A stretch of DNA of 64,000 bases from Edaphochlamys debaryana (lineage: Eukaryota; Chlorophyta; Chlorophyceae; Chlamydomonadales), in NCBI GenBank assembly GCA_016858145.1, contig JAEHOE010000078.1, forward strand, positions 1-64,000. Reading direction: 5' to 3'. Below the pieces are notes generated by a model. That model saw only the letters and a program-made list of their open reading frames with translations. It did no database searches and was not told where the DNA came from. Both the position numbers and the translations under genes were made by a program. Numbering within the stretch: the first letter of the stretch is position 1; every line of letters starts with the position of its first letter. Shown here piece after piece: positions 1 through 11,400 of the stretch.

Positions 1-80
1 TCCCTTCCCTTCCCTTCCCTTCCCTTCCCTTCCCTTCCATTCCCTTCCCTTCCCTTCCCTTCCCTTCCCTTCCTTCCCCC
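1..80. repeat. (TTCCC)n microsatellite
   Basis: Uninterrupted pentanucleotide repeat except for one C-to-A change near position 39. It runs off the left edge, so its full length is unknown. It ends just before the first LINE sequence. Confidence 0.95.
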
Positions 81-165
81 CTTACTGGCCTCTTCCCCTA
101 CAGCACCAGACACGCACGATGGGCGTGCCCCGCCTCCTAGCTACGGTAGAGCGCACCGACCGACA

Positions 166-1777
166 TTGTCGGCGGCCGCGGCCCGGTCCGCGTTGGCCAG
201 AGGCCCAGCTCCGCTCAAGTTAGAGTACTCGCTGACCACCCCCTTGAACCGCGCGCGACGCACTCGCGCGAACCTGACCGGCCACATCAATGGCTTCTCC
301 GCAGCAGAACTCGGAAAGAAAGATACCCTGGACCTAGTGAAACTGGCAATTAGCGACATCACGGATGAGCTCAAGAACGCTGGCCCGAAGGCCGTTCAGC
401 AATTCGGCGGCATCCGATTCACGGACCTTAGCACAGCGGACCCCCGACGCCCCAGCCGCCTGCCTGGCCACCATCACGCTGGCCCTGAGCGATGCTGGGC
501 AGGCGAAGCTCAAGAGCATGCTGGCCGCGGGTGGCCGACTACGCCGGCGACAGCGTGTTCCAAACCCCCGCCATCCTCTCTGGCCCCCCCACCGCCCCCT
601 CCTACATCCCCGAGGTGGACTGGACGGTGGAGTGGACCGAGGACCTCATCGCCATCGACATCCTACGGCTGGCCGACCGAGTTTCGGTGAACTGAACGTG
701 CGAGAGGTGACCCGCTTCACCCTGGGCTCCCTCCCTGCGCGCGTGGCAACGCACGTGGACGGCTGCTCGGCCCTGGAGTCGGGAGACCGCTGCATCCTGT
801 ACTTCCCGGCGGGCACGAAGCTCCCGGGAAACCTGAACGAGCCCCCCTCCGGCCTCGGGCCGGAAAGAGCGGGAGGACTGGACCAAGTACCTGGACGGGT
901 CGAAGACCAACGACCCCACCTTCACGCTGCGGTGCCGCCCCCTGCACCGGGGCAACTACGACCGCGCCTTCCGCAATGGCGCCCTCAAGCACGAGGCGTA
1001 CAGCAACAGCAAGCAGCGGCACCAGCCGCCGGAGTCGGAGGACGCCGAGGACCCGTACATCGGCCCCTGGGCGGATTGACGTGGACGCGGCTGAGGCTGA
1101 GGCGGCAGCCGCAGCGGCCGCCGCCGCCGCAGCAGCAGCAGCAGGAGCGGCCGTACAGGAGGAGGAGGCGGAGGGCTCGGGGGAGACCGGGGGCGGCGGC
1201 GCACCAGCGGCCAGCACCGAGACTGTGGGGGTGGCGGCTGAGGAGCAGGAGGCGGACTCCACCGCTGCCGTGGAGTCGCACCCCGAGGGCACCGACAGCG
1301 AGGGCGGCGAGAGGGCGGCGGAAGGGGGCGAGGGACTGGGGGCGGACGAGGCGGACCCAGCCGCCCACGAGGAGCCAGCGGGAGCCGACGGGCAGGCGGG
1401 CTTGGGCTGCGCGCCCAACGCCGCGGCTGGGGCGGGAGACGACGGCCAGCTGCCGCCGGGCCTGCTGCGTGCCGCCGCCGCCGTGGACCCGGAGGGCGAC
1501 GACGAGCAGATCACGGCGCTGGCAGCCCTAGCGCTACCCCAGCGGGGCGGAGCGGGCAGGGGCCGCGGCCCTGCACGGGGCGGGGCCACAGGCCCGCCTC
1601 AGCGGCAAGAACGGCAGGGGCGGCGGCAGCACCGGCTCGAGCCCCCCTGGGAAAAAGACGAGGGTGCCGCTGCCCTCGGAGACGGACCTGGACGACGCTG
1701 GTGGAGGCCACGCCATCCCGGCGCGCCGCTCCCTCGCTGCCAGCTGGGCGGAGGTGGCTTCGGGCGACCTCATCTAA
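166..1777 (+). pseudogene. LINE ORF1, gag-like RNA-binding protein, frameshifted
   Basis: This is the presumed nucleic-acid-binding protein of the LINE. Protein-like sequence moves through several frames: a segment with a TGHINGF motif, then TLALSDAGQAKL, then DWTVEWTEDL, then a part with FTLGSLPARV, then an alanine-rich and acidic Gly/Glu tail, and finally a basic tail ending at the TAA of 1775-1777. At least four frame changes are needed to read it through. An ATG at 119 lies one frame away from the first segment, and no clean start is visible. No CCHC zinc knuckle could be seen. Its stop codon touches the ATG of ORF2, which suggests coupled translation in an intact relative. Identification as ORF1 rests on position, size and composition, not on a recognised domain. 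Confidence 0.7.
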
Positions 1778-4700
1778 ATGCCCGGGCGCCGCCCTCGGGA
1801 GCGAGCGGGACTCCCACCGCTCAGGGTCGCAACCCACAACGTACGAGGCATCTTGGGGGGTGGAAACCGTCAGCTGGATCGCCTTACCGCCCTCATGCAG
1901 CAGTGGGCGAGGCAGCGGCTTGACGTAGTATGTTTACAAGAGACTAAGCTCCCAGCAGCGCAGACCAACTTGGTGCAGACCCAGATGAGCGTCATTGCAG
2001 CCAGCTCCACGTGGGCGACTGGCAATCCTTTTGGTCGCCGGCAGGCCAGGGGCCACGGGGCGGCCCAGCCGGCGGCGTCGCCATCCTGATACGTAAAGCC
2101 TTGATAACTGGAGGAGCTCTACAAGTGCCTGTGGCTCCTTCAACGACCGACACAGAGGGCCGACTTGTGCAGCTGCCAGTACGATGGGGTGGCCACAGCT
2201 TCACGCTGACCTGCGCCTACCTTCCTTCCGCCAACCCTTCAGCTCAACGTTGCTTTATTGAGACTGTCCTCGGCCCCAGTCTGTCAGCCACGAGCACCCA
2301 CCTCCTAGCAGCCGACTTCAACTTCGTCCCCAACCCCGCCCTGGACAGCATCTCGGCCGCATGGGCGCCCCGACGATGCCGCCACCACAGCAACTTTCTC
2401 CACCTTCTGCCCAGGCCTCGTTGACGTCTATCGTGCCCTTCACCCCGAGCAGCGCGCATACACGTTCACCAACGGCGCCAGCGCCGCCCGCCTCGACCGC
2501 CTTCTCGCCTCCAGTCCCCTGGCGGCCCACGTGCCCACCTGCCGCGTGGAGTCAGGCCGCCCCTCTGACCACCGGCTGGTTTCCATCTACATCAACCCCC
2601 TTGATACGGCACGGCCCCCCGGGCGGGGCCTCCCAAGAGCCCGCCTCCACTTCTTGGATCACCCCGACCTGCGAGACCAGTTTGGCGACTGGCTTATACA
2701 AGCGAGTGCCGCACGCCCAACCACGCCCGCCGAGTGCCTGCAGTGGTGGACCCGCTTCAAGCGCTCCCTCCTCATCAGCTGCAAACCGACTCAACCGTAT
2801 GGCCCGCCAGCGCCGCCTGCAGGCAACTGCAGAAGCAGAGGCGGCTGCCCAAGCAGAAGCCGCAGCATTTGCAGCCGTAGCAGCAGGCGACCTCAGCGCC
2901 GCGTCAGCAGCGGCCGCCGCGCGCGCAGCTGCCGCCGCCGCCAGCCTCCGCGCCGCAGCACCATGGGCCCGCCGCGCACGTCAAGCCTGGCTCCGGACTG
3001 GGGAGCGCCCCTGCCCAGCCATCACACGACTAATCCGCCCCGTCTCAGGTGGCTGCGTCATACGACAGCTTCAGCGCCCTGACGGGTCCCAGGCAACCAA
3101 TCCCGAAGAGTTACCTGAGGTGATGGCAGAGTTCTGGAGCAGAGTCAGCACAGCCGCAGCTGCCGACCCAGAAGCCCGCGCACAGGTCTTACACGCCCTA
3201 CGTGCAGCCGGCAACCGCTGCCCGCCGAGCCGTGTAGCCGAGATGGGGGCAGCGGAGGTTCTGGCAAAGGAGGTAGCCACAGCTATTGCAGGCGCCCGGC
3301 CCGGAACTGCCCCCGGCGCAGATGGCATCCCCATGGATCTCTACAAGGCGTACGCAGCACAGCTAACCCCTATCCTCGTTGACGTCTTCACCGCCATTGG
3401 GACCACCGAGTCGACCCCAGCAGGCTTTCTGGACGCAGTGATCTCGTGCTTTCACAAGGGCGGGGACCCAGCTGTCGCCGCCATGTACCGCCCAATCGCC
3501 CTCCTGGACACGGACTACCGCCTCCTTGCCCGCGTCCTCGCCCGCCGCCTCCTCCCCGCCTTCGTGGAGGCCATTGACAACGAGCAGACCGCCTTCCTCA
3601 CCCTTCGCCTCATCTCCGACAACATCCTCCTCATGCAGCTGCTCGCTGAGTCCTTGCGCAAATCAGGCGAGTCGGGCCTCATAGCCTTCCTCGACTTCCA
3701 CAAAGCGTACGACACCGTGGACAGGCCGTTCCTCCTCGCCTGCCTGGATGCTCTGGGGGTTGGCGATGGCTTTCTTAGATGGGTCAGACTGATCTACACG
3801 GGCACCAGATCGGCTGCCTTGGTCAACGGTCAGCTTTCCAGCTATAAGGCAGTTACAGCTGGGGTACGACAGGGCTGCCCGCTGGCCCCCCTTCTCTACC
3901 TGGCCCCCGGACAAGCCCTGCTCTCCTTCCTCAAGCGACTTGAACTGGGGTTCGCCCTAGCCAACACGCGCCTCACAGCCAGCCAGTATGCAGATGACTA
4001 CGGACAGATCCTGCGATCCACCGCCCTCGTCTCCGCCCTGATGAGCGCCATGGACACCTTCGCAGCAGCGTCAGGCCAACGCCTCAACGTGGGAAAGTGC
4101 GAGCTCCTCCGCATTGGCACGCCGCCGCCCCCGGCCCTCCAGCAGCATCCCCCCCCCCGGACCCCAGGCTGCGGAGCAGGTTGCCGGCCTCCACCTCGCC
4201 GCCTCTGCACGCACCCTTGGCGTCACGTTCTCCACACAACCAACGGCGGCCACTCCCCTCCCTCCCCCCCTGCTGGACAAGTTCCTCAGCCGCCTGACTC
4301 TGATCGCGAGGATGGGCCTCTCAGCCTTCGGCGTTGCCTCATGCCTGTCCGCCTACGGCCTGGGCACCCTCCTCTACCACTGCCAGCACAACGGCCTACC
4401 CCCTCGTACGGCGACAGAGCACCTAGTGGGCACGGTGGCGGCCCTGACCGACCGCAACATGACGCCTGCTCGATACAGGGACAACCCCAACGCACTGCCC
4501 GCAGGAGCACCCACGAGCTGCATGCACCTCTCCCCGGCAGTTGGCGGCTTTGGCCTGCTCCCCCTCGTCGAGCACACTGGCGCCAGGCACGCGAGTGCGG
4601 CAGTCCGTGGCATTCTGGGCGCCTGCGGCCTCCTCCGCTACCGCCCGCCGTGGACCGCGCCGCTCGTCTCCCTGCTCCGCTCAACCCACCCAGCAGCACA

Positions 4701-6032
4701 CCCGCTCTGCCTCCTGACAATGCGGCGCCCGACCTCGTCGATCGGTCTCCGCATCTTGGGGGCCACAGTCCAACGCGCAACCTCACCAGCACTGGTGCGC
4801 GTGGCAGGCGCGCTAGCGCTGCTGCCCCGGGCCCAAGTGATTGCTCCCATGCCAGCCGGAGCCTGGGTCTACAATGCACCGCTTTGGGGCAACCCAGCCC
4901 TGCCCGCGGGGAACATCGACAACAACGCCCCAAGCTGGGGCCTCGAAGGCGAGTTCACAGATCTGTTCGCGGTTCCGGGACTGCGGACAGTAGGCACGGC
5001 AGTCCGCTGCCTAGATGAGCTTGAGCGCATCGAGGGATGCACGGGCTGGAGGGCAGCATAGGCCGGGCTCTCGCACGGGCGAGGGCCCAGATCAACAGGT
5101 CATATACCGAAAGGGTAGTACAGAGCATTTTGGGCACGCAGGTGGGAGCGCTCCCGCAAGCACTCCGCAATGGACTAGACATGGGACAGCGCCTGGGCGC
5201 GCTTATTAGCCGGCTCCCGGCCGGGTGGGCCGAAGCAGCACGGGGGGTGGACGATCAGGCGGCCGCCCCAGGGGAAGAAGAGGCTTGGGCGAACATTGCC
5301 AGGGGCATAGGCTGGGAGGACGTCAGCTTGGCAAAGATGACAGTTAGCCTGGCCACGCACTTGCAATTGGGACCGGCTCGGGTTAAGCTAGCACGGAAGC
5401 ATGCACTTTACATTCAGGAGGCGTACGGCACAGACACGGCATCAGCAGAAGCAGTGGCAAGTCTGAAAGCGGTTTGGCCGAGGTTGTGGGGCATTAAGTG
5501 GGATCCGGGCAATAAAGAGCCCTTGTGGAGGCTGGCGATGGATGGCTTCCCGGGATTTGGCATGCACCGGAGCCAGTTAGGAACTGAGAACGTGGCGAGG
5601 TGTCCGTGTGGGCGGGCCATGGAGCAAGGCGATCGGCTCCACCATTTCTGGTATTGTCCAGCCGCTGTGGCTGTTCGTATGCGCCTCAGTCATGGTATTG
5701 GCAGGGCGGTGAAACGACACGAGGTGTGGCTTGCTGTGCCCCCAGAGGGCACCGGGATTCATGCGCGAGTGTGGGACGTGGTGTGTCTGGCCGCGATATG
5801 CGCGATGGACCGGGCCAGAAGGTACAAGTATGCGCACAGGGACGCTCAGGACCACTCCTTGATGATGGCACAGGCTTTAGCAGTAGCACGAGGCGAGTTT
5901 GAGGGCCGTTTGCAGTGTTTTGCGGAGGTTGGGCTCACGCACAGGGGCTGGGATGAGGTCCCAAGCGACCACCCTTTCCTAGCGGCCAGGGCGGACGGAT
6001 CAGTGCAGTATGCAGGCCCGGACGCCCCTTGA
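1778..6032 (+). pseudogene. LINE ORF2: APE endonuclease, reverse transcriptase, C-terminal Cys/His motif; frameshifted
   Basis: ORF2 would nick target DNA and copy the element RNA by target-primed reverse transcription. Endonuclease motifs appear in order: ATHNVRGI and DVVCLQETKL (from 1778), AYLPSANP and LLAADFNFVPN (2011-2424 frame), then ASAARLDRLLAS and SGRPSDHRLV (to about 2590). Reverse transcriptase motifs follow: GTAPGADGIPMD (about 3303), AFLDFHKAYDTVD (motif A, about 3680), GVRQGCPLAP (motif B, about 3862) and SQYADDYG (motif C, about 3982). A C-x-C-x(10)-H-x(4)-C-type segment, CPCGRAMEQGDRLHHFWYC, lies near 5600-5658. Frame changes occur near 2010, 2400, 2790, 4140 and 5030. At 5030 this copy lacks one base that copy 3 retains. 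Confidence 0.9.
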
Positions 6033-6048
6033 TGGAGGCGGGGCACAC

Positions 6049-6250
6049 CCTGCGGCGCATAACAAACGGGAGGGAGCCGCAGGGGGGGGGGGGGGGGGGT
6101 TTCGCCCGGCGGCGCATAACAAACGGGAGGGAGCCGCAGGGCAGGGGCGGGGACCGGGTGAGCTACACGTGGCGTTTGATGGGATGTGCACCTTGCGGAA
6201 AGGGGACATAGTCCTCTGCGGCGCATAACAAACGGGAGGGAGCCGCAGAG
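6049..6250 (+). promoter_or_regulatory. Three repeated hairpins in the LINE 3' UTR
   Basis: A motif of about 33 bases occurs three times (6049-6083, 6109-6140, 6214-6250). Each has a GCGGC/GCCGC stem closing a loop that contains GCATAACAAACGGGAGGGA. The first stem closes with CCTGCGGC/GCCGCAGG and the third with CTCTGCGGC/GCCGCAGAG, so one closing pair changes while staying paired. The trio is kept in the copies ending at 24042, 50544 and 59715, and two of the motifs remain in the copy ending at 37238. A role in reverse transcriptase recognition is inference. Confidence 0.75.
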
Positions 6251-6533
6251 TGGGAGTGATTGTGGGGTCGGGAGAGCCAGGATCGAGAGGTGTACGGCCA
6301 ACAGTGTGAGCACATGATGAACGGTGAACGGTTACTGGTAGGAGGCGCGGCCGAGGAGGGGCCATCGATACACGCTGAGCATGGTCATTGCGTGCCAAGG
6401 ACTAAGGTGGTACCTGAGTGTGGTCAGTGCAAGTTATGACAGGGACTTGCGTTCTGGCTTGCAGGGGGCAAGCCCGTGAGGTGGGTCGCTTGGCCCCAGC
6501 GTTCAGCGCTGTGACCCCAGGGGGGTCCTTCAT

Positions 6534-6538
6534 TGTAA
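6534..6538 (+). terminator. TGTAA polyadenylation signal of the LINE
   Basis: TGTAA is the usual polyadenylation signal in volvocine algae. Here it lies 12 bases before the shared 3' end of the LINE, about where cleavage is expected. The same spacing holds in copies 2, 3 and 4. Confidence 0.7.
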
Positions 6539-6569
6539 ACACCGAGGACTTCCCCCCCCCCCCGCCCAG

Positions 6570-6713
6570 GGCTATGCCTCAGCCCTGCGCTACCAACCGC
6601 CGCAGCCCCGCTTCGCGGCCGACCTGGTGCCACTGGGGGAATATGTGAGAAAGCACGTGCTCCAGCACGACCGCCTGGGGCGCGTCTTCAACGAATCGGA
6701 CTTCCGGCATTGA
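6570..6713 (+). CDS. Last exon of an unknown gene, partial (5' part lies outside the window)
   Basis: A long C-rich pyrimidine tract ending in CAG (6551-6569) is followed by an open frame of 47 codons and a TGA. The peptide has a natural protein look, with motifs FAADLVPLGEYVRKHVL and RVFNESDF near the end. The upstream part of the gene would lie left of the LINE, off the window, so the LINE would be inside its last intron. The family was not recognised. A chance ORF is possible, but the splice acceptor, codon usage and a TGTAA signal 295 bases downstream support a real terminal exon. Confidence 0.5.
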   Translation, partial: GYASALRYQPPQPRFAADLVPLGEYVRKHVLQHDRLGRVFNESDFRH

Positions 6714-7007
6714 CCGGCCTACGGACATGCGGACATGCATATGCAAGAGGCATGTGCATAAGTTGCAAGGGGACTCGTGTTCTGAGGGCCATAACAACAG
6801 CGGCGGCGGGGCAGCGGTGCAGCAGGCAGCGCCTCGTGCTGCTGCTGAAGGGCGCAGGCACAAGCTTTGCGCGTGTTCTCTAGAAAGCGGGCGGAGGTGG
6901 GGCCGCCGCCCCCAACCAAGCTGCTAGCGGTCGTATCAAACTTGTTCTGCTGGGAACGGGCGTGCACGGCAGCCAGACAGCGGCGTGCGATGGCTGTGGA
7001 TGTGTGA

Positions 7008-7012
7008 TGTAA
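7008..7012 (+). terminator. TGTAA polyadenylation signal
   Basis: First TGTAA downstream of the terminal exon at 6570-6713, consistent with a 3' UTR of about 300 bases. Confidence 0.4.
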
Positions 7013-8045
7013 CACGCGAAACGTTCGCTGCAACTAGTTGTGCACCGCAGACGGTCTGAAGAGGGAGATCCTTGTGCAGCCGCGCGTGGGGGGCGGAGCG
7101 GGCGGGGGCGCAAACGGCACGCGGGGGCACGCGAGCGGACGCGCGAGACGTCGCGACGACCGCGCTCCACTCCGACCGTATAGGCGACAGCTTGGCGGGG
7201 TCAGCCCAGGATGCAGAAAGCAGTCGGCGAGGTAGGCGGGGTGTGCTTGCACGCTCGCGACGTCGCGGGTGACTTTCGGGCGGATTCCGGCGCATGCTTG
7301 AACAGTTTCTGCCCGATTTCCAGCTGACATAGACATTGAATGAACCCTAAGCCAGCCAAAGCAGGCCCGATAATCCTTGCGCTAATGATGATGCGCCGTT
7401 TCCCCCGTTTGAAGGTGTGCCGTTTTCCCCTCAGCCCTGTGTGTCACGCAGCTTGGTGGCGTGGAAAGGCTGTGTGTGGGAAGCGGGGGGAAATGGCTGA
7501 AATGGGGAGGGGGGGCCGAGGCCCTCGGCAACCGACACCCTGCACAGCTGCTGCCAGCTACCACTTAATGGCCCCCGATGCGTCGCGTGTTCAACGTTCG
7601 CCGTCGCGCTTTACGTTGCCGACATGCTACTTTACCATCTGCTCATCTGAGTTGTCGGCTTGCTAAATGAATTCTCGTAGACGTGTTCATGCATGCAGTT
7701 AGGTCAAGGCAAGGCCCCTCACTCGTCTGTGGAAGATAGGGAATGCGTACATCCTTTCTCGCGTTGGCAAAACGGAGTTGCTTGCTCTGCACCTCTTGTG
7801 CTTTTAAGCGCATGCTTGCGTGCGGTTTGCGTAGGCTTGAGGCCGCCATCTAGTCGTCCAGCGTGGCTTTGCAGGCTTTCATAGTTGATGCGGCGTGCTT
7901 CTTTGCGCACGCATATCCTTTTGCTTGGAGCTAGTACGTGGCGGCATTCGGACCGGCGAGCGATGATGGCGGAGATGTCCTGCTCTGGTGCCCTTCGCAC
8001 CGCGTTAAGCGTGGGAAACTCATACGAGTGAGTGCTTGTCTCGCT
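7013..8045. other. Intergenic stretch, no gene supported
   Basis: No repeat boundaries or convincing exons were found. Open frames here are short and low in recognisable protein pattern. Less GC-biased than its surroundings in 7340-7930. Confidence 0.5.
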
Positions 8046-8358
8046 CAGTCGGGGCTCGGTGCTTGCCTCCATACCGCCGGGGCTCGTGCTCGCAGCGTTG
8101 CCGCCCCTGCTCGTTTGCTTGCCCCTGTACCGCCCAGTCGGGGCTCGTTTGCTTGCCCCTGTACCGCCCAGTCGGGGCTCGTTTGCTTGCCCCTGTACCA
8201 CACAGTCGGGGCTCGTTGCTTGCCCCTGTACCGCCCAGTCGGGGCTCGTTTGCTTGCCCCTGTACCGCCCAGTCGGGGCTCGTTTGCTTGCCGCTGTACC
8301 GCCCAGTCAGGGCCCGTTGCTTGCCCCTGTACCGCCCAGTCGGGGCTCGTTGCCTTCC
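8046..8358. repeat. 34-bp minisatellite
   Basis: Tandem units of 34 bases (some 33) built around TGTACCGCCCAGTCGGGGCT. About seven clear units lie in 8111-8358, with degenerate ones from 8046. It directly precedes the large satellite but shares no unit with it. Confidence 0.9.
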
Positions 8359-8452
8359 TACAGGCTCCCGCGCAACAGATGAAGGGGGGTTTGTTGGAGA
8401 GCTGAGTCAGGGCACGGTCGCCGGTCCTTCGGGCCCAGTCACTGGGTCGCTC

Positions 8453-11400
8453 TGGTTCGGAACGGCGTGTGATCTGACGCTTGCGGCTTGGGGGCCGCGC
8501 CGCCGCCGGCTCGCAGCGACGTCGAACCGGGTTGCACGGAGGCGCCGTTGTGACGCCTGTCATGGCAGCGTCGGTGGTTCGGAACGGCGTGTGATCTGAC
8601 GCTTGCGGCTTGGGGGGCCGCGCCGTCGCCGGTTGCAGCGACGTCGAACGGCGTTGCACGGAGGCGCCGCTGTGACGCCTGGCGCGGCAACGTCGGTGGT
8701 TTGGATTGGCGTGCGATCTGGCGCTGGCGGCTTGGGGCCGTGCCGCCGCCGGTTCGCAGCGACGTCGAACCGGGTTGCACAGAGGCGCCGCTGTGACGCC
8801 TGTCATGGCCGCGTCGGTGGTTCGGAACGGCGTGTGATCTGACGCTTGCGGCTTGGGGGGCCGCGCCGTCGCCGGTTGCAGCGACGTCGAACGGCGTTGC
8901 ACGGAGGCGCCGCTGTGACGCCTGGCGCGGCAACGTCGGCGGTTCGGATTGGCGTGCGATCTGGCGCTGGCGGCTTGGGGCCGTGCCGCCGCCGGTTCGC
9001 AGCGACGTCGAACCGGGTTGCACAGAGGCGCCGCTGTGACGCCTGTCATGGCCGCGTCGGTGGTTCGGAACGGCGTGCGATCTGACGCTTGCGGCTTGGG
9101 GGGCCGCGCCGTCGCCGGTTGCAGCGACGTCGAACGGGGTTGCACGGAGGCGCCGCTGTGACGCCTGGCGCGGCAACGTCGGTGGTTCGGATTGGCGTGC
9201 GATCTGGCGCTGGCGGCTTGGGGCCGTGCCGCCGCCGGTTCGCAGCGACGTCGAACCGGGTTGCACAGAGGCGCCGCTGTGACGCCTGTCATGGCCGCGT
9301 CGGTGGTTCGGAACGGCGTGCGATCTGACGCTTGCGGCTTGGGGGGCCGCGCCGTCGCCGGTTGCAGCGACGTCGAACGGGGTTGCACGGAGGCGCCGCT
9401 GTGACGCCTGGCGCGGCAACGTCGGTGGTTCGGATTGGCGTGCGATCTGGCGCTGGCGGCTTGGGGCCGTGCCGCCGCCGGTTCGCAGCGACATCGAACG
9501 GCGTTGCACGGAGGCGCCGCTGTGACGCCTGGCGCGGCAACGTCGGCGGTTCGGATTGGCGTGCGATCTGGCGCTGGCGGCTTGGGGCCGTGCCGTCGCC
9601 GGTTGCAGCGACATCGAACGGCGTTGCACGGAGGCGCCGCTGTGACGCCTGGCGCGGCAACGTCGGCGGTTCGGATTGGCGTGCGATCTGGCGCTGGCGG
9701 CTTGGGGCCGTGCCGTCGCCGGTTGCAGCGACATCGAACGGCGTTGCACGGAGGCGCCGCTGTGACGCCTGGCGCGGCAACGTCGGCGGTTCGGATTGGC
9801 GTGCGATCTGGCGCTGGCGGCTTGGGGCCGTGCCGCCGCCGGTTCGCAGCGACGTCGAACCGGGTTGCACAGAGGCGCCGCTGTGACGCCTGTCATGGCC
9901 GCGTCGGTGGTTCGGAACGGCGTGTGATCTGACGCTTGCGGCTTGGGGGGCCGCGCCGTCGCCGGTTGCAGCGACGTCGAACGGGGTTGCACGGAGGCGC
10001 CGCTGTGACGCCTGGCGCGGCAACGTCGGTGGTTCGGATTGGCGTGCGATCTGGCGCTGGCGGCTTGGGGCCGTGCCGCCGCCGGTTCGCAGCGACGTCG
10101 AACCGGGTTGCACAGAGGCGCCGCTGTGACGCCTGTCATGGCCGCGTCGGTGGTTCGGATTGGCGTGCGATCTGGCGCTGGCGGCTTGGGGCCGTGCCGC
10201 CGCCGGTTCGCAGCGACGTCGAACCGGGTTGCACAGAGGCGCCGCTGTGACGCCTGTCATGGCCGCGTCGGTGGTTCGGAACGGCGTGTGATCTGACGCT
10301 TGCGGCTTGGGGGGCCGCGCCGTCGCCGGTTGCAGCGACGTCGAACGGGGTTGCACGGAGGCGCCGCTGTGACGCCTGGCGCGGCAACGTCGGCGGTTCG
10401 GATTGGCGTGCGATCTGGCGCTGGCGGCTTGGGGCCGTGCCGCCGCCGGTTCGCAGCGACGTCGAACCGGGTTGCACGGAGGCGCCGCTGTGACGCCTGT
10501 CATGGCCGCGTCGGTGGTTCGGAACGGCGTGTGATCTGGCGCTGGCGGCTTGGGGGGCAGCACCGTCGCCGGTTCGCAGCGACGTCGAACCGGGTTGCAC
10601 AGAGGCGCCGCTGTGACGCCTGTCATGGCCGCGTCGGTGGTTCGGAACGGCGTGTGATCTGACGCTTGCGGCTTGGGGGGCCGCGCCGTCGCCGGTTGCA
10701 GCGACGTCGAACGGGGTTGCACGGAGGCGCCGCTGTGACGCCTGGCGCGGCAACGTCGGTGGTTCGGATTGGCGTGCGATCTGGCGCTGGCGGCTTGGGG
10801 CCGTGCCGCCGCCGGTTCGCAGCGACGTCGAACCGGGTTGCACAGAGGCGCCGCTGTGACGCCTGTCATGGCCGCGTCGGTGGTTCGGATTGGCGTGCGA
10901 TCTGGCGCTGGCGGCTTGGGGCCGTGCCGCCGCCGGTTCGCAGCGACGTCGAACCGGGTTGCACAGAGGCGCCGCTGTGACGCCTGTCATGGCCGCGTCG
11001 GTGGTTCGGAACGGCGTGTGATCTGACGCTTGCGGCTTGGGGGGGCCGCGCCGTCGCCGGTTGCAGCGACGTCGAACGGGGTTGCACGGAGGCGCCGCTG
11101 TGACGCCTGGCGCGGCAACGTCGGTGGTTCGGATTGGCGTGCGATCTGGCGCTGGCGGCTTGGGGCCGTGCCGCCGCCGGTTCGCAGCGACATCGAACGG
11201 CGTTGCACGGAGGCGCCGCTGTGACGCCTGGCGCGGCAACGTCGGCGGTTCGGATTGGCGTGCGATCTGGCGCTGGCGGCTTGGGGCCGTGCCGTCGCCG
11301 GTTGCAGCGACATCGAACGGCGTTGCACGGAGGCGCCGCTGTGACGCCTGGCGCGGCAACGTCGGCGGTTCGGATTGGCGTGCGATCTGGCGCTGGCGGC

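Larger units (their letters stand above)
88..6550 (+). mobile_element. LINE (L1-like non-LTR retrotransposon), copy 1, near full length
   Basis: The element has two coding regions followed by a structured 3' UTR. The first is a gag-like ORF1 (166-1777). The second, ORF2 (1778-6032), holds an apurinic-type endonuclease, reverse transcriptase and a C-terminal Cys/His motif. The 3' end at ...GAGGACT is shared exactly with copies ending at 24042, 50544 and 59715, which defines the boundary. There is no poly(A) tail. The 5' boundary is estimated as the end of the microsatellite because no other copy here reaches that far. Both ORFs are broken by frameshifts, so this copy is probably not autonomous unless the indels are assembly errors. 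L1-clade placement is inferred from motif order and the APE-RT architecture. Confidence 0.9.

Noticed and set aside
717..1589. Minus-strand open frame opposite LINE ORF1
   Set aside because: It is the shadow of the alanine- and glycine-rich ORF1 on the coding strand.
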